From NCBI GenBank assembly GCA_040877935.1, contig JBBDNB010000048.1, positions 1 through 64,000 of the forward strand: a stretch of DNA of 64,000 nt, written 5' to 3'. The translations under genes were made by a program, and so were the position numbers. Source of the DNA: Chitinophagales bacterium. Its GTDB lineage: Bacteria > Bacteroidota > Bacteroidia > Chitinophagales > CAIOSU01. This document shows positions 32,431-41,254 of the stretch, one piece after another (the stretch's first letter is position 1; the number at the start of each line of letters is the position of its first letter). Under the pieces are notes generated by a model, which did no database searches, was not told the origin of the DNA, and saw only the letters and a program-made list of their open reading frames with translations.

Positions 32431-33296
32431 TGGTCAAACAGGTTCAACTGTGGACCTTTTACTATTTTTCTTAAATCGCTAAAAGAGTCTACTTCGTATT
32501 GTGGTACTACAGTTTGTTTCTTGTATTCTTTTTTAATTTTTTTATCAGTCCAATATGTCATTTTTAATAGAGTTTCAAAATTTTTTTCTTCATAAATAGC
32601 ACCATACTTGGCCCATATTGAATGTGCTCCAATTTCATTCGCAGGAAGTATATCTTTAGCAAGGCTATCTCCAATTACGTAAGTTTCCTTGTGAGAAACA
32701 AACAAACTTGAAATTACTTTTAAATAACCAATTGGATTCGGCTTTATGTTTTCTTTAGGCTCTGGCCATCTGTGTTTAATATGTTTAGATTGATAATGAT
32801 TTGTTTCAGCTTTTTTTCTTATCTCCTCACTAAATGGACTGTCAGGAATTGAAATGCCTTCCCATCCAAGAATTCCATGAAAGTATTTGTCTAAGTTTAG
32901 TTGTTTTATTCTTTGCTCTCCAAAAAAAATAGGAGCATTAGTAACTGCAACTATTATTACCCCGGAAGACTTAAGGAACTCAAATGTTTCTTTAACTCCA
33001 GGATATGGTCTAAGATTTTTTGTTCTGACAATTGAAAATACTTTTTTTGCAAGTGAAATGAATTTTTGAATCTCATCTGAAGTGTAACGTGATATAAAGG
33101 GAAGTTCTTGAATTAAAAAACTATATTCAAGTGTTCCAACTTTTGAAAAGACTTCCTTGGCACCATCATTAAACTCTTCTTCACTTATTTTCATTTCTTT
33201 TGCAACAGCATGAACCATACCTCTATAGCTCATGCCAAAGTAGTCCACCCAATTGTAGAGGGTATTGTCAAGATCTGTTATTAATAGAGTTCTCAT
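32427..33296 (-). CDS. HAD-superfamily phosphatase
   Basis: A 289-aa hydrolase with the HAD motifs: motif I Ile-Thr-Asp-Leu-Asp-Asn-Thr-Leu near the N terminus (nucleophile Asp), motif II Val-Thr-Asn-Ala-Pro, and motif IV Val-Ile-Gly-Asp-Ser-Leu-Ala-Lys-Asp. A helical cap lies between I and II. The C-terminal 80 residues extend beyond a standard HAD core. Phosphoglycolate phosphatase or 5'-nucleotidase activity is plausible, the latter favoured by the nucleotide-handling neighbours. It overlaps the kinase by 4 bases and shares one base with the gene upstream. Confidence 0.75.
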   Translation of the reverse strand: MRTLLITDLDNTLYNWVDYFGMSYRGMVHAVAKEMKISEEEFNDGAKEVFSKVGTLEYSFLIQELPFISRYTSDEIQKFISLAKKVFSIVRTKNLRPYPGVKETFEFLKSSGVIIVAVTNAPIFFGEQRIKQLNLDKYFHGILGWEGISIPDSPFSEEIRKKAETNHYQSKHIKHRWPEPKENIKPNPIGYLKVISSLFVSHKETYVIGDSLAKDILPANEIGAHSIWAKYGAIYEEKNFETLLKMTYWTDKKIKKEYKKQTVVPQYEVDSFSDLRKIVKGPQLNLFDQ

Positions 33297-33811
33297 TATA
33301 TTTCAACTAACCACATTGTTACGTCAGTTTGCCTTAACCCTTCTAAATTAGTAACTTTTTTATCCAATATATTTTTAAATCTGGCTTCATTTTTCTTTTT
33401 CGTTGACACAGTTGGAAAATCTTTGATTAAAATATTCTTCTCTTCAACTTTCACTTCATCAATCCTGCTTAATAGGAACCATGCTGGATAAGACCCTCTG
33501 TGATAATAATTTGGAGATTTTTCTGGATAAGGTGTTCCTATAGTGGTAGGTATTGGCGCAACTTTAATATCTATAATATTTGTTCGAAATATTTTTAGTG
33601 AACCACTGTTGAACAGATATGCTTTGAAATATTCTTTCTCGTCACAGATTGTTTTAATAAACTTGAATTGTTCAATTGGAGGTGTCTCATACTGCTTCAT
33701 CCACCAGCCCCACCATACTTCGCCATGATTGTTAATCAAATCTTGATGATCTAATATAGTTCCTCCTTCTTCCGTAATTAAATCTCTGAATCTTAATATT
33801 ATTGAATCCAT
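33296..33811 (-). CDS. Unknown protein with a His-Gly-Glu-Val-Trp-Trp-Gly-Trp-Trp motif
   Basis: A 171-aa soluble protein. Residues 29-37 form a striking Trp-rich motif, followed about 70 residues later by Ile-Pro-Thr-Thr-Ile-Gly-Thr-Pro-Tyr-Pro and an Ala-Trp-Phe-Leu-Leu strand. I do not recognise a named family. A small-molecule-binding or signal-sensing domain is possible. It starts right after the stop of the methyltransferase fragment (TAAATG) and overlaps the HAD gene by one base, so it belongs firmly to the operon. Confidence 0.6.
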   Translation of the reverse strand: MDSIILRFRDLITEEGGTILDHQDLINNHGEVWWGWWMKQYETPPIEQFKFIKTICDEKEYFKAYLFNSGSLKIFRTNIIDIKVAPIPTTIGTPYPEKSPNYYHRGSYPAWFLLSRIDEVKVEEKNILIKDFPTVSTKKKNEARFKNILDKKVTNLEGLRQTDVTMWLVEI

Positions 33812-34087
33812 TTATTTTCTTTTTATTATTAGTGGTATAATCTTATGGTAATGAATATCATTTCGAGTAATAATACCAAAATTTTCTTTTAAGAATTTAA
33901 ACCATCTAGGTTTGCTAAAAACTGCTTCTACATCAAATAGTACTTCATGACCATCCTTAAGCAGTTCCTTGATTTTATATTGCTTTGGTAATTTTTCTTT
34001 TACATGTTTGTAAGTAATGTGACTTATAAGTAGGAATAATTCACCTTTTTCATTTATAATTTCATCTAAATTGTCAAATATTGTATC
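33812..34087 (-). pseudogene. 3' part of the IS-interrupted methyltransferase
   Basis: The frame runs from the target duplication at 34083-34087 to a TAA at 33812-33814 and encodes 91 residues including Gly-Glu-Leu-Phe-Leu-Leu-Ile-Ser, the late strand of a class I methyltransferase. Joining it across the IS30 element to 35168-36171, with one copy of the 5-bp duplication removed, gives an uninterrupted protein of about 424 aa. It has no start codon of its own. Confidence 0.8.
34083..34087. repeat. Target-site duplication, left copy
   Basis: GTATC here is repeated at 35168-35172, exactly flanking the IS30 element. Removing the element plus one copy restores the methyltransferase frame, which confirms the duplication. 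Confidence 0.8.
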
Positions 34088-35167
34088 TTGAATCCCAGTC
34101 TGAAATGCAACAAAAAAACATAACCCCTTTGATATAGTTAAGGTGCATTACTCACTTAACCAACCAAAGAGGCTATGTCTACACACATTAGCAAAGAAGA
34201 GCGAAAAGTAATAGCATACTGTCTGTCTTGTAACTGGAAGTATACACAGATAGCACAGCTGTTAAATCGAAACCGCAGTGTCATTTCTCGAGAATTGAAA
34301 CGCAATACTGGTGACGATGGGCAGTATCGATATGGATACGCACATCAACAGTATCTGAAACGAAGAGAAAAAGCGAAACAAGGGTATCAGAAGATACTCC
34401 ATCATTCGACCCTGCAGAACCATATTGAAGTACAGCTCAACGAAGGTCACTCACCCCAGCAGATTGCAGGGAGATTAGCTCACATCCCAACCCTGCCAAC
34501 TGTCTGTACGGAAACCATTTATCAGTTCATCTACACCCACCGACCTGCTTGGTGTCCTCTGTTGTGCTTCAAGAAGACTCAGTACCGAAGAAAGAGAGGA
34601 ACAAAGAAACGTGAAAAGAACAGGAGAATACAACAGTTTCGCTGTATTGAGACACGACCAGTATCGGTTGACACCAAGCAGTACCTCGGTGACTTCGAAG
34701 GTGATACCGTCATCGGAAAGGGAAAGAAACAACGACTCCTCACTCACGTTGATCGAAAGAGTGGCTATGGACTCGTCGATGTACTGCATCAGGTGAGCAG
34801 TGACATTGTGCAGCAACATACCATCAAACGCTTCAGTACGTTGCCTGACAGCAAACGAAGAAGTATCACCTACGACCGAGGTACCGAGTTTGGTGGAGAC
34901 GATTCTCTTGTTGAACGTTACACTGGTATGATGGTCTACCGAGCCCATGCCTATCACAGCTGGGAACGAGGGTGCAACGAAAACTTCAACGGGTTACTTC
35001 GTCGCTACTTCCCAAAAGGTACTGACTTCAGTACACTGACACAAGCAGACGTTGATGGAGTGGTTCACCAACTCAATCACCGTCCTCGCAAGAGACTTAA
35101 CTATTTAACGCCCTATGAGGTGTTTGTTGAGGGGTTAGATCCTGTTGCGTTTCAGACTAGAACCTAA
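34088..35167 (+). mobile_element. IS30-family insertion sequence, 1080 bp
   Basis: The ends are imperfect inverted repeats. Both begin TT and share AGTCTGAAA.GCAACA about 10 bases in, then TAACCCC; the outermost 9 bases match poorly. One transposase gene fills the element and its stop codon lies in the right repeat. The 5-bp flanking duplication and the intact transposase point to a recent insertion. It interrupts the first gene of the nucleotide-handling operon and probably affects expression of the genes downstream. Confidence 0.85.
34175..35167 (+). CDS. IS30-family transposase
   Basis: A 330-aa DDE transposase. The N-terminal helix-turn-helix covers about residues 8-45 (Glu-Arg-Lys-Val-Ile-Ala, Arg-Ser-Val-Ile-Ser-Arg-Glu-Leu-Lys-Arg-Asn). 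The catalytic core has Gly-Asp-Phe-Glu-Gly-Asp-Thr-Val-Ile-Gly (first Asp), Thr-Tyr-Asp-Arg-Gly-Thr-Glu-Phe (second Asp) and Glu-Arg-Gly-Cys-Asn-Glu-Asn-Phe-Asn-Gly-Leu (Glu). Length is normal for the family and no frameshift is seen, so it may be active. It is read opposite to the gene it interrupts. Confidence 0.9.
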   Translation: MSTHISKEERKVIAYCLSCNWKYTQIAQLLNRNRSVISRELKRNTGDDGQYRYGYAHQQYLKRREKAKQGYQKILHHSTLQNHIEVQLNEGHSPQQIAGRLAHIPTLPTVCTETIYQFIYTHRPAWCPLLCFKKTQYRRKRGTKKREKNRRIQQFRCIETRPVSVDTKQYLGDFEGDTVIGKGKKQRLLTHVDRKSGYGLVDVLHQVSSDIVQQHTIKRFSTLPDSKRRSITYDRGTEFGGDDSLVERYTGMMVYRAHAYHSWERGCNENFNGLLRRYFPKGTDFSTLTQADVDGVVHQLNHRPRKRLNYLTPYEVFVEGLDPVAFQTRT

Positions 35168-35172
35168 GTATC
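35168..35172. repeat. Target-site duplication, right copy
   Basis: Second copy of GTATC, immediately after the IS30 right end at 35167; partner of 34083-34087. Confidence 0.8.
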
Positions 35173-36171
35173 AATGACTTCTAATCCCCCAACCGCAGTA
35201 TAGTAATCTTGAGAAACATCTGTTTTTCTATTTGATTTTGGAAGTGGAATATATGGAGGATTGCAGATTGCGAGATCATATTTGCATTTCAATACTTGAG
35301 TACTGAACTTTCCGCAGATAAATGAAATTGTCTTATTGTCAATTTGGTGTTTGGTCAAATTTGAATACAGGTTTTTGTGAGTGCAATAGATAGCATTAAA
35401 GTTCACATCTACTATATCAAGCTGATCTAAACCATTCTGATTCTTCACAGTTGAAATTGATAATAACCCATTCCCACATCCAATTTCTGTTGCCTTACTA
35501 TTAGTTTTTTCTTCTTCGAAATAGTATTGACATAAAACTTCGTTCATCAATATTGTATCAATGGATGGTCCGAAAACTTGTACATCCTTTCTTTTATCCA
35601 CATGAATTAAAATTCCTCTATGATATATAAGTTTATGTCCAGTACTAAGGATTTCTTTCAACATATTTCGACTACTCATTCCTGCTTGATTTATTGAACC
35701 CCAGAAATCAAAAACAGATTGGGGTTCGTCAATTGCATCAATGACCTCAAGACCAGTTTTATATCTGTGAAATCTTGAAATGATACAGAAATGCATTCCA
35801 GCCACGTATATTAATAGTCCACCTGATGCTGGAATATTCATTATATTCCTTGAATTTGAAATATGATGTGTTATGTTTTTTGATAAAGCCTCCCATGCAT
35901 AATACAATACCATGCCAATTTTATCCATCTCATGATTTGGGTTGGTTGAGGTTTTTTTAAAATTGTCAATATCTAAAAAGAAATCTTTCAGATTTCCATA
36001 ACCAACAGAATTTAAAGCTTTTAGGCCATACTTTGATGCAAAAATATTCAAGAATCCATCATGTAATGAATCATTTACATAGGAAATCCAGTCTTCAAAA
36101 CTATTTTCTTCAACAGCAATTCTTAACGCCTCGTTTCCTTCTTTATGTCTTTTCGAATTAATATTTATCAT
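35168..36171 (-). pseudogene. 5' part of the IS-interrupted methyltransferase (HemK-like)
   Basis: Starts at the ATG at 36171 and encodes 334 residues before running into the IS. The N-terminal half (about 1-205) is of unknown function. The second half is a class I methyltransferase with Ala-Thr-Glu-Ile-Gly-Cys-Gly-Asn-Gly-Leu-Leu (SAM site), Ile-Val-Asp-Val-Asn, and the Asn-Pro-Pro-Tyr motif typical of N-methyltransferases acting on amide or amino groups (Gln, adenine). The restored product would be about 424 aa. It heads the operon that continues with 33811-31535. In this genome it is likely non-functional. Confidence 0.8.
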
Positions 36172-36705
36172 ACTATTTTATTTTTTTGCATTATATCTAA
36201 CTACTGGATATAAGGTGTATTTCTTCTATCCTTCTGATAAAGTATGCATATAATATTTTTAGAGCAAAATTAGCAAAATAATGAATGTTATTGTAGTTCT
36301 CGATTTTGTGAAAATAAAAGATGTTATTAAGAGGCATAAATTAGAATTCGATTGAAGGTTATATTTCTATTGTGAAAATTGTATAGCAATATTTTAAGAA
36401 TGACCTTTTCTGATTAAAAGAGCTTAATTTTTGGATATGTTAGAACTTATAACCTCCTCTTGAATTGATGGACATATTTTCCAAATCACCTTGATACTGA
36501 TAATAAAAAGTAAATGTAATTACATGCGATGTAAAAATCAATGGATTATGATCCAGTAATTCATACATCGCTTAACATAAGTGTAAACATAACAAAATCA
36601 AAATTTAACTCCTATAAATTAGTGAAATCTGTATTGATATTATATTTATTTCATTACCTTCGAGTTTATCTTTAAATTTAATGTCTCCTGACAAAAACAC
36701 TTGAA
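36172..36705. other. AT-rich intergenic region
   Basis: No gene is recognised. It separates the leftward nucleotide operon from the rightward endonuclease-like pair and should contain the promoters for both. No strong dyad was noted. Confidence 0.4.
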
Positions 36706-37647
36706 ATGAAAAACATCTTCTTTATTAGCCTGACAATAATCACGTTCAATTCTTTTTCTCAAAGTATTGATATCGTATCCTGGAACCTCAAAGAAATTTT
36801 CTCCGAGGAAGATATTTCTAATAGAAGTACTGATTTCCAAAGCTTTGGTGATGATCTTTCACCTGATATACTGTTACTCCAAGAATACACCGATGGATCA
36901 TTAATGGAAGGGATTGGTAATGCTATGGGGCTTACTGACTATTTTCATGCATCATCCAATTTTGTGACAGGAGGAACTGGCAGACATGGCTCCTTTGAAA
37001 CAGGCGTACTGTCAAAATATCCCATTTCAAGAGTCATCGAATTTGATATTTCAACAAATGGAGGGTTGGGAGATGCCGAAGAAATTGAAATGGTCGAAAC
37101 CATCAAGGGATATACGTCAAATTCTGGAACAGGTAGAGGCTTTCTATGGGTTGAAATCGAATGTTTAAATTTAGTCGTAATCCCTGTTCATTTAAAATCA
37201 TCGGTCGGAAGAACTGGGAATGATGATAAGGAGAATGCCTTTAAACGTGAACGTGTTGCTATAGCCATCGCTAACTTTGTCTCACAAGCTAAAATATTAT
37301 ACCCCCACTACACTTTTATCGTTGCCGGAGACTTTAATGTTGGACATGCTGATAGCAAGAAAAATGGTACAAAACTCGATGAAGATTGCTATGAGGATTG
37401 TTCTGATTCTGATGATGGATATGATGACACACACGCAATTTTTGAAGCCGGGATTGTAAATGGTTTAACAATGAAAAACCTTTTAAAATGGACTGATGCA
37501 ACAACCTATGAAAGAGATTTTGGTTCAGGCCCGATTGATAATATTTTTGTTGATGGGGATGATAAAGAGAATTTTTCTCAAGGAGTGATCAGTGACAAAT
37601 TATACAACTCGGATCATTTTCCTATCTATACTACTCTAAAATATTAA
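36706..37647 (+). CDS. Secreted endonuclease/exonuclease/phosphatase-family protein
   Basis: A 313-aa protein with a signal peptide (about residues 1-19, ending Phe-Ser-Gln). The mature part has the EEP fold motifs: Ile-Val-Ser-Trp-Asn-Leu-Lys-Glu (metal site), Leu-Leu-Gln-Glu, Val-Ile-Pro-Val-His-Leu-Lys-Ser, Val-Ala-Gly-Asp-Phe-Asn-Val and Ser-Asp-His-Phe-Pro near the C terminus. These give the His/Asp/Glu metal-dependent phosphodiesterase site. It could be an extracellular nuclease or lipid phosphatase. An insertion rich in Asp (about 225-245) is unusual. It is probably co-transcribed with the membrane protein 11 bases downstream. Confidence 0.75.
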   Translation: MKNIFFISLTIITFNSFSQSIDIVSWNLKEIFSEEDISNRSTDFQSFGDDLSPDILLLQEYTDGSLMEGIGNAMGLTDYFHASSNFVTGGTGRHGSFETGVLSKYPISRVIEFDISTNGGLGDAEEIEMVETIKGYTSNSGTGRGFLWVEIECLNLVVIPVHLKSSVGRTGNDDKENAFKRERVAIAIANFVSQAKILYPHYTFIVAGDFNVGHADSKKNGTKLDEDCYEDCSDSDDGYDDTHAIFEAGIVNGLTMKNLLKWTDATTYERDFGSGPIDNIFVDGDDKENFSQGVISDKLYNSDHFPIYTTLKY

Positions 37648-37658
37648 AAATATAAATA

Positions 37659-38456
37659 ATGATAAAGTCTATTTCATGCCTTGTAATAATTTGTTTTGTC
37701 CAAATAGTAAATGCTCAAGATGCATATAAAAAGAGATACTTTGTAAAAGATACTATAAAGTACACTGAAAAGTATTATGACGAACGAAAACAAAGAACAA
37801 AAAACAAAGAAGTTTTCTTAACACTAAAGACTGAACATGCAGATAAAGAAGTTAACGACACAATTATCAAAATAGCTGGAAGCAGAGGCCTAAAATCAAA
37901 TATTATTTTTGGAGAAAAAAATGAATCACATAAACTATTCATTAATCCTTGGCTAGTAAATTCTGAAGGGGGGTATATTGACAGAGATTCAGTTTATTAT
38001 TATGAGCTGAAAAATAGGAGGTCTGTTAAAATTCGTTTTAAGCAGTGGTCTTTCAATGCTTTATCAGTTCCTTTAAAAGTGAGGTTTGGAGAAGATAAAA
38101 CTGAGTTTTCTACTGGAATAAACTTAGGGGCTTTATTGGGCCATACTTGGGGTAAGACAAATTTTCTTCACAGAAAAAAAATAGGAAATAAACAATATGA
38201 TTCCCAACATACACTTGGTGGTTTCGTGGGAGCAAACAAATTAGATTTCTCATTTGAAGATGAAGATGGCAGTGAAGAAGATGTTACTACAGCATCTATA
38301 TCGCTAGGTTTAGGATATATGTATGCATATCAAAAATTTACATTTGGTTTAACTGGAGGGTTTGATTTTGGTCTTGGAGAAAATAGTACTGAATGGGATT
38401 ATCAATCAAAACCATGGTTAGGAATTGCAGTAGGTTATTCTTTATTCTCATTTTAA
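37659..38456 (+). CDS. Predicted outer-membrane beta-barrel protein, 265 aa
   Basis: It starts with a signal peptide (cleavage near Asn-Ala-Gln). The second half has alternating aromatic/Gly strands such as Gly-Leu-Gly-Tyr-Met-Tyr-Ala-Tyr, Phe-Gly-Leu-Thr-Gly-Gly-Phe-Asp-Phe-Gly and a C-terminal Gly-Tyr-Ser-Leu-Phe-Ser-Phe ending in Phe, as in small Bacteroidota barrels. The N-terminal third is Lys/Asp-rich and soluble. No named family is recognised. It follows the EEP-family gene closely and may help its export or anchor it. Confidence 0.55.
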   Translation: MIKSISCLVIICFVQIVNAQDAYKKRYFVKDTIKYTEKYYDERKQRTKNKEVFLTLKTEHADKEVNDTIIKIAGSRGLKSNIIFGEKNESHKLFINPWLVNSEGGYIDRDSVYYYELKNRRSVKIRFKQWSFNALSVPLKVRFGEDKTEFSTGINLGALLGHTWGKTNFLHRKKIGNKQYDSQHTLGGFVGANKLDFSFEDEDGSEEDVTTASISLGLGYMYAYQKFTFGLTGGFDFGLGENSTEWDYQSKPWLGIAVGYSLFSF

Positions 38457-38634
38457 AGTAAAAATATAATTTAAATTTATATTCTGTATAGTATTTGCTA
38501 TCTGAAAAATCGATTGTTCCATTATGTGATACAACTCAATCTACTTTTTCGATTCTAGTCATAAAATCAGAGATTTTGATTAATGCTTTATTAGTTACAT
38601 AAACTATTTTTTCAACTATATCTTACCTAAATCA

Positions 38635-38663
38635 AAAACCCCGCGGCAGAGCCGAGGGGTTTT
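38635..38663. terminator. Bidirectional terminator
   Basis: AAAACCCC and GGGGTTTT arms, with an inner CGGC/GCCG stem, make a strong hairpin with A tract before and T tract after. It ends the 36.7-38.5 kb pair, about 180 bases after the last stop. Confidence 0.75.
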
Positions 38664-38758
38664 CTAGGATTAAAAAATAATGTTCTTTCAGAGATAAAGT
38701 GAGAAGATTTTTTAGTAGATAAAAACCTAAAAACACTTGTTTTGCATATCTTTAAACC

Positions 38759-38986
38759 ATGTCTCAAGAAGTCATTCGAGTTAAACCAGAACACATTGAA
38801 AAAGGAATACAGAAATATCATGCTGAGCGTGATGTTGAACTCAATGCAATAATTAATAGACACGGCTTTGACTATACCGTATATCGATTTCAAGATGGTC
38901 GAGTTCTTTTAGTTCTCCCGCACAACATCTCAGCTTTTCTCTATAAAAATGAAGATCACCTCTTTGATTCACTTGATTTGACCTAA
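38759..38986 (+). CDS. Small hypothetical protein, 75 aa
   Basis: A short soluble protein with Glu/His/Lys-rich N terminus and a Phe-Asp-Tyr-Thr-Val-Tyr-Arg-Phe strand followed by Val-Leu-Leu-Val-Leu-Pro. No family is recognised. It is preceded by a terminator and followed by the LRAT-like gene in the same direction, near the integrase end of the element. Confidence 0.5.
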   Translation: MSQEVIRVKPEHIEKGIQKYHAERDVELNAIINRHGFDYTVYRFQDGRVLLVLPHNISAFLYKNEDHLFDSLDLT

Positions 38987-39108
38987 CATAAAGAACGGAA
39001 AACCACTGTTTCTTCCAGATAACACCCAAATCATCCCAATAACTCCCTTTAAGGGAAAACTATAATTTCTAATTTGCTATTTTCATATTTCATCAACCAA
39101 CATAAAAA

Positions 39109-39660
39109 ATGAGAAAATTAAGAAGAAGATCCTCTCCTATGAATCGTCCAAGTTTGAGAAGAAGATCAGCCCTCGTGATTCATCCAGGTGATGCAATCGT
39201 TGTTAGATCTAGAAAATTCGCTTTAGTAAATCACTATGCAGTTTTTCTTGGTAAGAAGCGTGGGCAAAGTTTTTATATGATATACATGCAAGAGGGGGTT
39301 AAAATTCTAACCAAAGAAGAAGCGCAGGAAAAATATTTCATTAAATACAAGGTGGAAAGGATTAGAAGGTTTCCTGGGTCGGAGAAAGAAAGAAGAATTG
39401 CAGTCCAAAGAGCCTTATTAAGAGCTAATGAAAACAGTTATAATTTCTTTTTCAATAACTGCGAACATTTTGCAAATGATATCCAGTATAGTAGATCATA
39501 CAGCGATCAAACGAGAACCTTCGGTGCCAGCATTGCTTTAGCAAGTGTAGCAATTGCCGGAACTTCTAAAAACGAAAACACCCAAGCACTTGGAGTATTA
39601 GGCATGGGCTTGGGACTTCTCACTTTGATGTATGATCGTTTAAACGAATCGTACTCATAA
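39109..39660 (+). CDS. LRAT/NlpC-P60-like protein
   Basis: A 183-aa protein. After a very basic N terminus (Arg-rich, about residues 1-20) comes His-Pro-Gly-Asp-Ala-Ile-Val-Val and Asn-His-Tyr-Ala-Val-Phe-Leu-Gly (catalytic His region), then Phe-Asn-Asn-Cys-Glu-His-Phe-Ala. The Asn-Cys-Glu-His-Phe motif is the signature of the lecithin:retinol acyltransferase-like branch of the NlpC/P60 thiol enzymes, with Cys as nucleophile. The C-terminal end has two hydrophobic Gly/Ala-rich segments that may touch membrane. Bacterial members are thought to be acyltransferases or hydrolases; the substrate is unknown. It lies about 107 bases before the integrase. Confidence 0.65.
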   Translation: MRKLRRRSSPMNRPSLRRRSALVIHPGDAIVVRSRKFALVNHYAVFLGKKRGQSFYMIYMQEGVKILTKEEAQEKYFIKYKVERIRRFPGSEKERRIAVQRALLRANENSYNFFFNNCEHFANDIQYSRSYSDQTRTFGASIALASVAIAGTSKNENTQALGVLGMGLGLLTLMYDRLNESYS

Positions 39661-39738
39661 GTCGCTCTATATCTTTGGAATAGCTATAGATGAATAATAT
39701 GAGAATAATCAATACACACCCTCCATGTGTATCATATA

Positions 39739-39767
39739 TTTCATACCTTTAGGGAAAAGGCATGAAA
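39739..39767 (+). promoter_or_regulatory. Hairpin overlapping the recombinase start codon
   Basis: Twelve-base arms TTTCATACCTTT and AAAGGCATGAAA (one mismatch) flank a 5-nt loop. The 3' arm ends at the A of the recombinase ATG (39767), so the folded RNA would hide the ribosome-binding region. This resembles the hairpins that protect transposase and integrase genes from read-through expression. Confidence 0.6.
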
Positions 39768-41254
39768 TGAAAAAAGTAGGAATTTGGCTGAGAGTCAGCA
39801 CCGATGATCAAGCAAAGGGAGATAGCCCAGAACACCATCAGAAAAAGGCGGAAATGTATGCCGAGGTTAAAAGCTGGGAGGTTGTAGAAATCTATCACTT
39901 GGAGGGAGTGAGTGGGAAATCAGTAATGAAACACCCGGAAGCGCAAAGGATGCTTGCAGATGTAAAGCGGGGGCACATTACTGGTTTAATTTTCTCAAAA
40001 CTCGCACGTCTTGCAAGAAACACCAAAGAGCTTTTAGATTTTGCTGAATATTTTCATACCTACAAAGCGGACTTGGTAAGTCTGTATGAATCAATAGATA
40101 CATCGTCACCAGCAGGACGATTCTTCTATACCCTCATATCAGCAATGGCTCAATGGGAACGTGAAGAGATTTCGACTCGTGTTGCTGCTTCCGTGCCCAT
40201 ACGAGCAAAGCTTGGAAAACCTTTAGGAGGAGCGGCACCATATGGCTACAAATGGAATGATAAAAAGCTGGAAATCGATGACAAGGAAGCTCCGATCAGA
40301 AAGATGATGTACGAGCTTTTTCTCAAGCTCAAAAGAAAAACAACGGTGATTAATACCCTTAATGAACAAGGGTATCGAACCAGAAAAGGAGCAAAATTCA
40401 CAAAAAACACCCTAACCCGTCTCCTTCGTGATCCCATCGCAAAAGGCATGAGACGTATGAACTACACTCAAAGCACCGGAGAAGGAAAAAAATGGATTGA
40501 AAAACCACAAGATGAATGGGTTTTCCAAAAAGCCCCGGCCATTATATCAGAAGAAGTATGGGATGAAACCCAAAAGCTCTTAGACGAGCAAATGAGCACT
40601 TTTAAGAGAAGGACTAACGGAAAGGTGAAACCATTCACAAAAGTCACACATTGCGCCTGTGGTGGCAAATTCCACTACCAAACACCAACTTCAAAATATG
40701 TTTGCAAAAAGTGCAACAACAAAATCAAGGATGAGGATCTCGATGTAATTTTCCATGAACAACTGACAGAATATGTTATCTCAGAAGATAGTTTGAAAGA
40801 ACATCTCTCTGACAGCAATCAGAAAATCTATGAAAAAAAGAAAGCACTTTCAGCAATTCAATCAAAAATAAAAGAACTAGAAATTGAAATAAATAATCTC
40901 GTCCAACTTCACAAAGAAGGTGAAATTCCAACCAAAGGTTTTGGAGAACTCTATAATCCAATATACGAACAGCTCAATCAACAACGAGATACCATCCCAA
41001 AACTCGAAGGAGAAATACAAGCCTTAGAACAATTACAAACATCAAGTGAATATATGTTTGATGAAGCCAGGAGTGTTTACAAAAAATGGACAACCTATTC
41101 AATAGATGAAAAAAGAGAGATTGTAAATACAATTACAGAATCAATTATTGTTGGTGAAGAAGATATCACCATCAATCTTTTATACCTCACGCCACCAAAC
41201 GCCCTTCTTCATGAAACCCATTCAAATGGGGTCCACAACCACAAGGATTCATAG
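39767..41254 (+). CDS. Large serine recombinase at the comM junction (putative element integrase)
   Basis: A 495-aa recombinase from the ATG at 39767; upstream in-frame codons to 39725 are not family-like. Domains: resolvase ([10 protein letters not shown] with the catalytic Ser, Lys-Leu-Ala-Arg-Leu-Ala-Arg-Asn), recombinase domain (Gly-Gly-Ala-Ala-Pro-Tyr-Gly-Tyr), a zinc ribbon (Cys-Ala-Cys-Gly-Gly, Cys-Lys-Lys-Cys) and a coiled coil (about 345-430). Its last 68 bases overlap the end of the truncated comM gene on the other strand, placing it at an element boundary. This is the typical position of a serine integrase next to its attachment site. Confidence 0.85.
   Translation: MKKVGIWLRVSTDDQAKGDSPEHHQKKAEMYAEVKSWEVVEIYHLEGVSGKSVMKHPEAQRMLADVKRGHITGLIFSKLARLARNTKELLDFAEYFHTYKADLVSLYESIDTSSPAGRFFYTLISAMAQWEREEISTRVAASVPIRAKLGKPLGGAAPYGYKWNDKKLEIDDKEAPIRKMMYELFLKLKRKTTVINTLNEQGYRTRKGAKFTKNTLTRLLRDPIAKGMRRMNYTQSTGEGKKWIEKPQDEWVFQKAPAIISEEVWDETQKLLDEQMSTFKRRTNGKVKPFTKVTHCACGGKFHYQTPTSKYVCKKCNNKIKDEDLDVIFHEQLTEYVISEDSLKEHLSDSNQKIYEKKKALSAIQSKIKELEIEINNLVQLHKEGEIPTKGFGELYNPIYEQLNQQRDTIPKLEGEIQALEQLQTSSEYMFDEARSVYKKWTTYSIDEKREIVNTITESIIVGEEDITINLLYLTPPNALLHETHSNGVHNHKDS

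Noticed and set aside
34475-34957. 160-codon minus-strand frame
   Set aside because: It lies fully inside the IS30 transposase on the opposite strand and has no motif; a shadow of that gene.
1-41250. Left attachment site with the missing 3' part of comM
   Set aside because: I looked for ComM C-terminal motifs and for the junction wording in gene-free stretches and found none.
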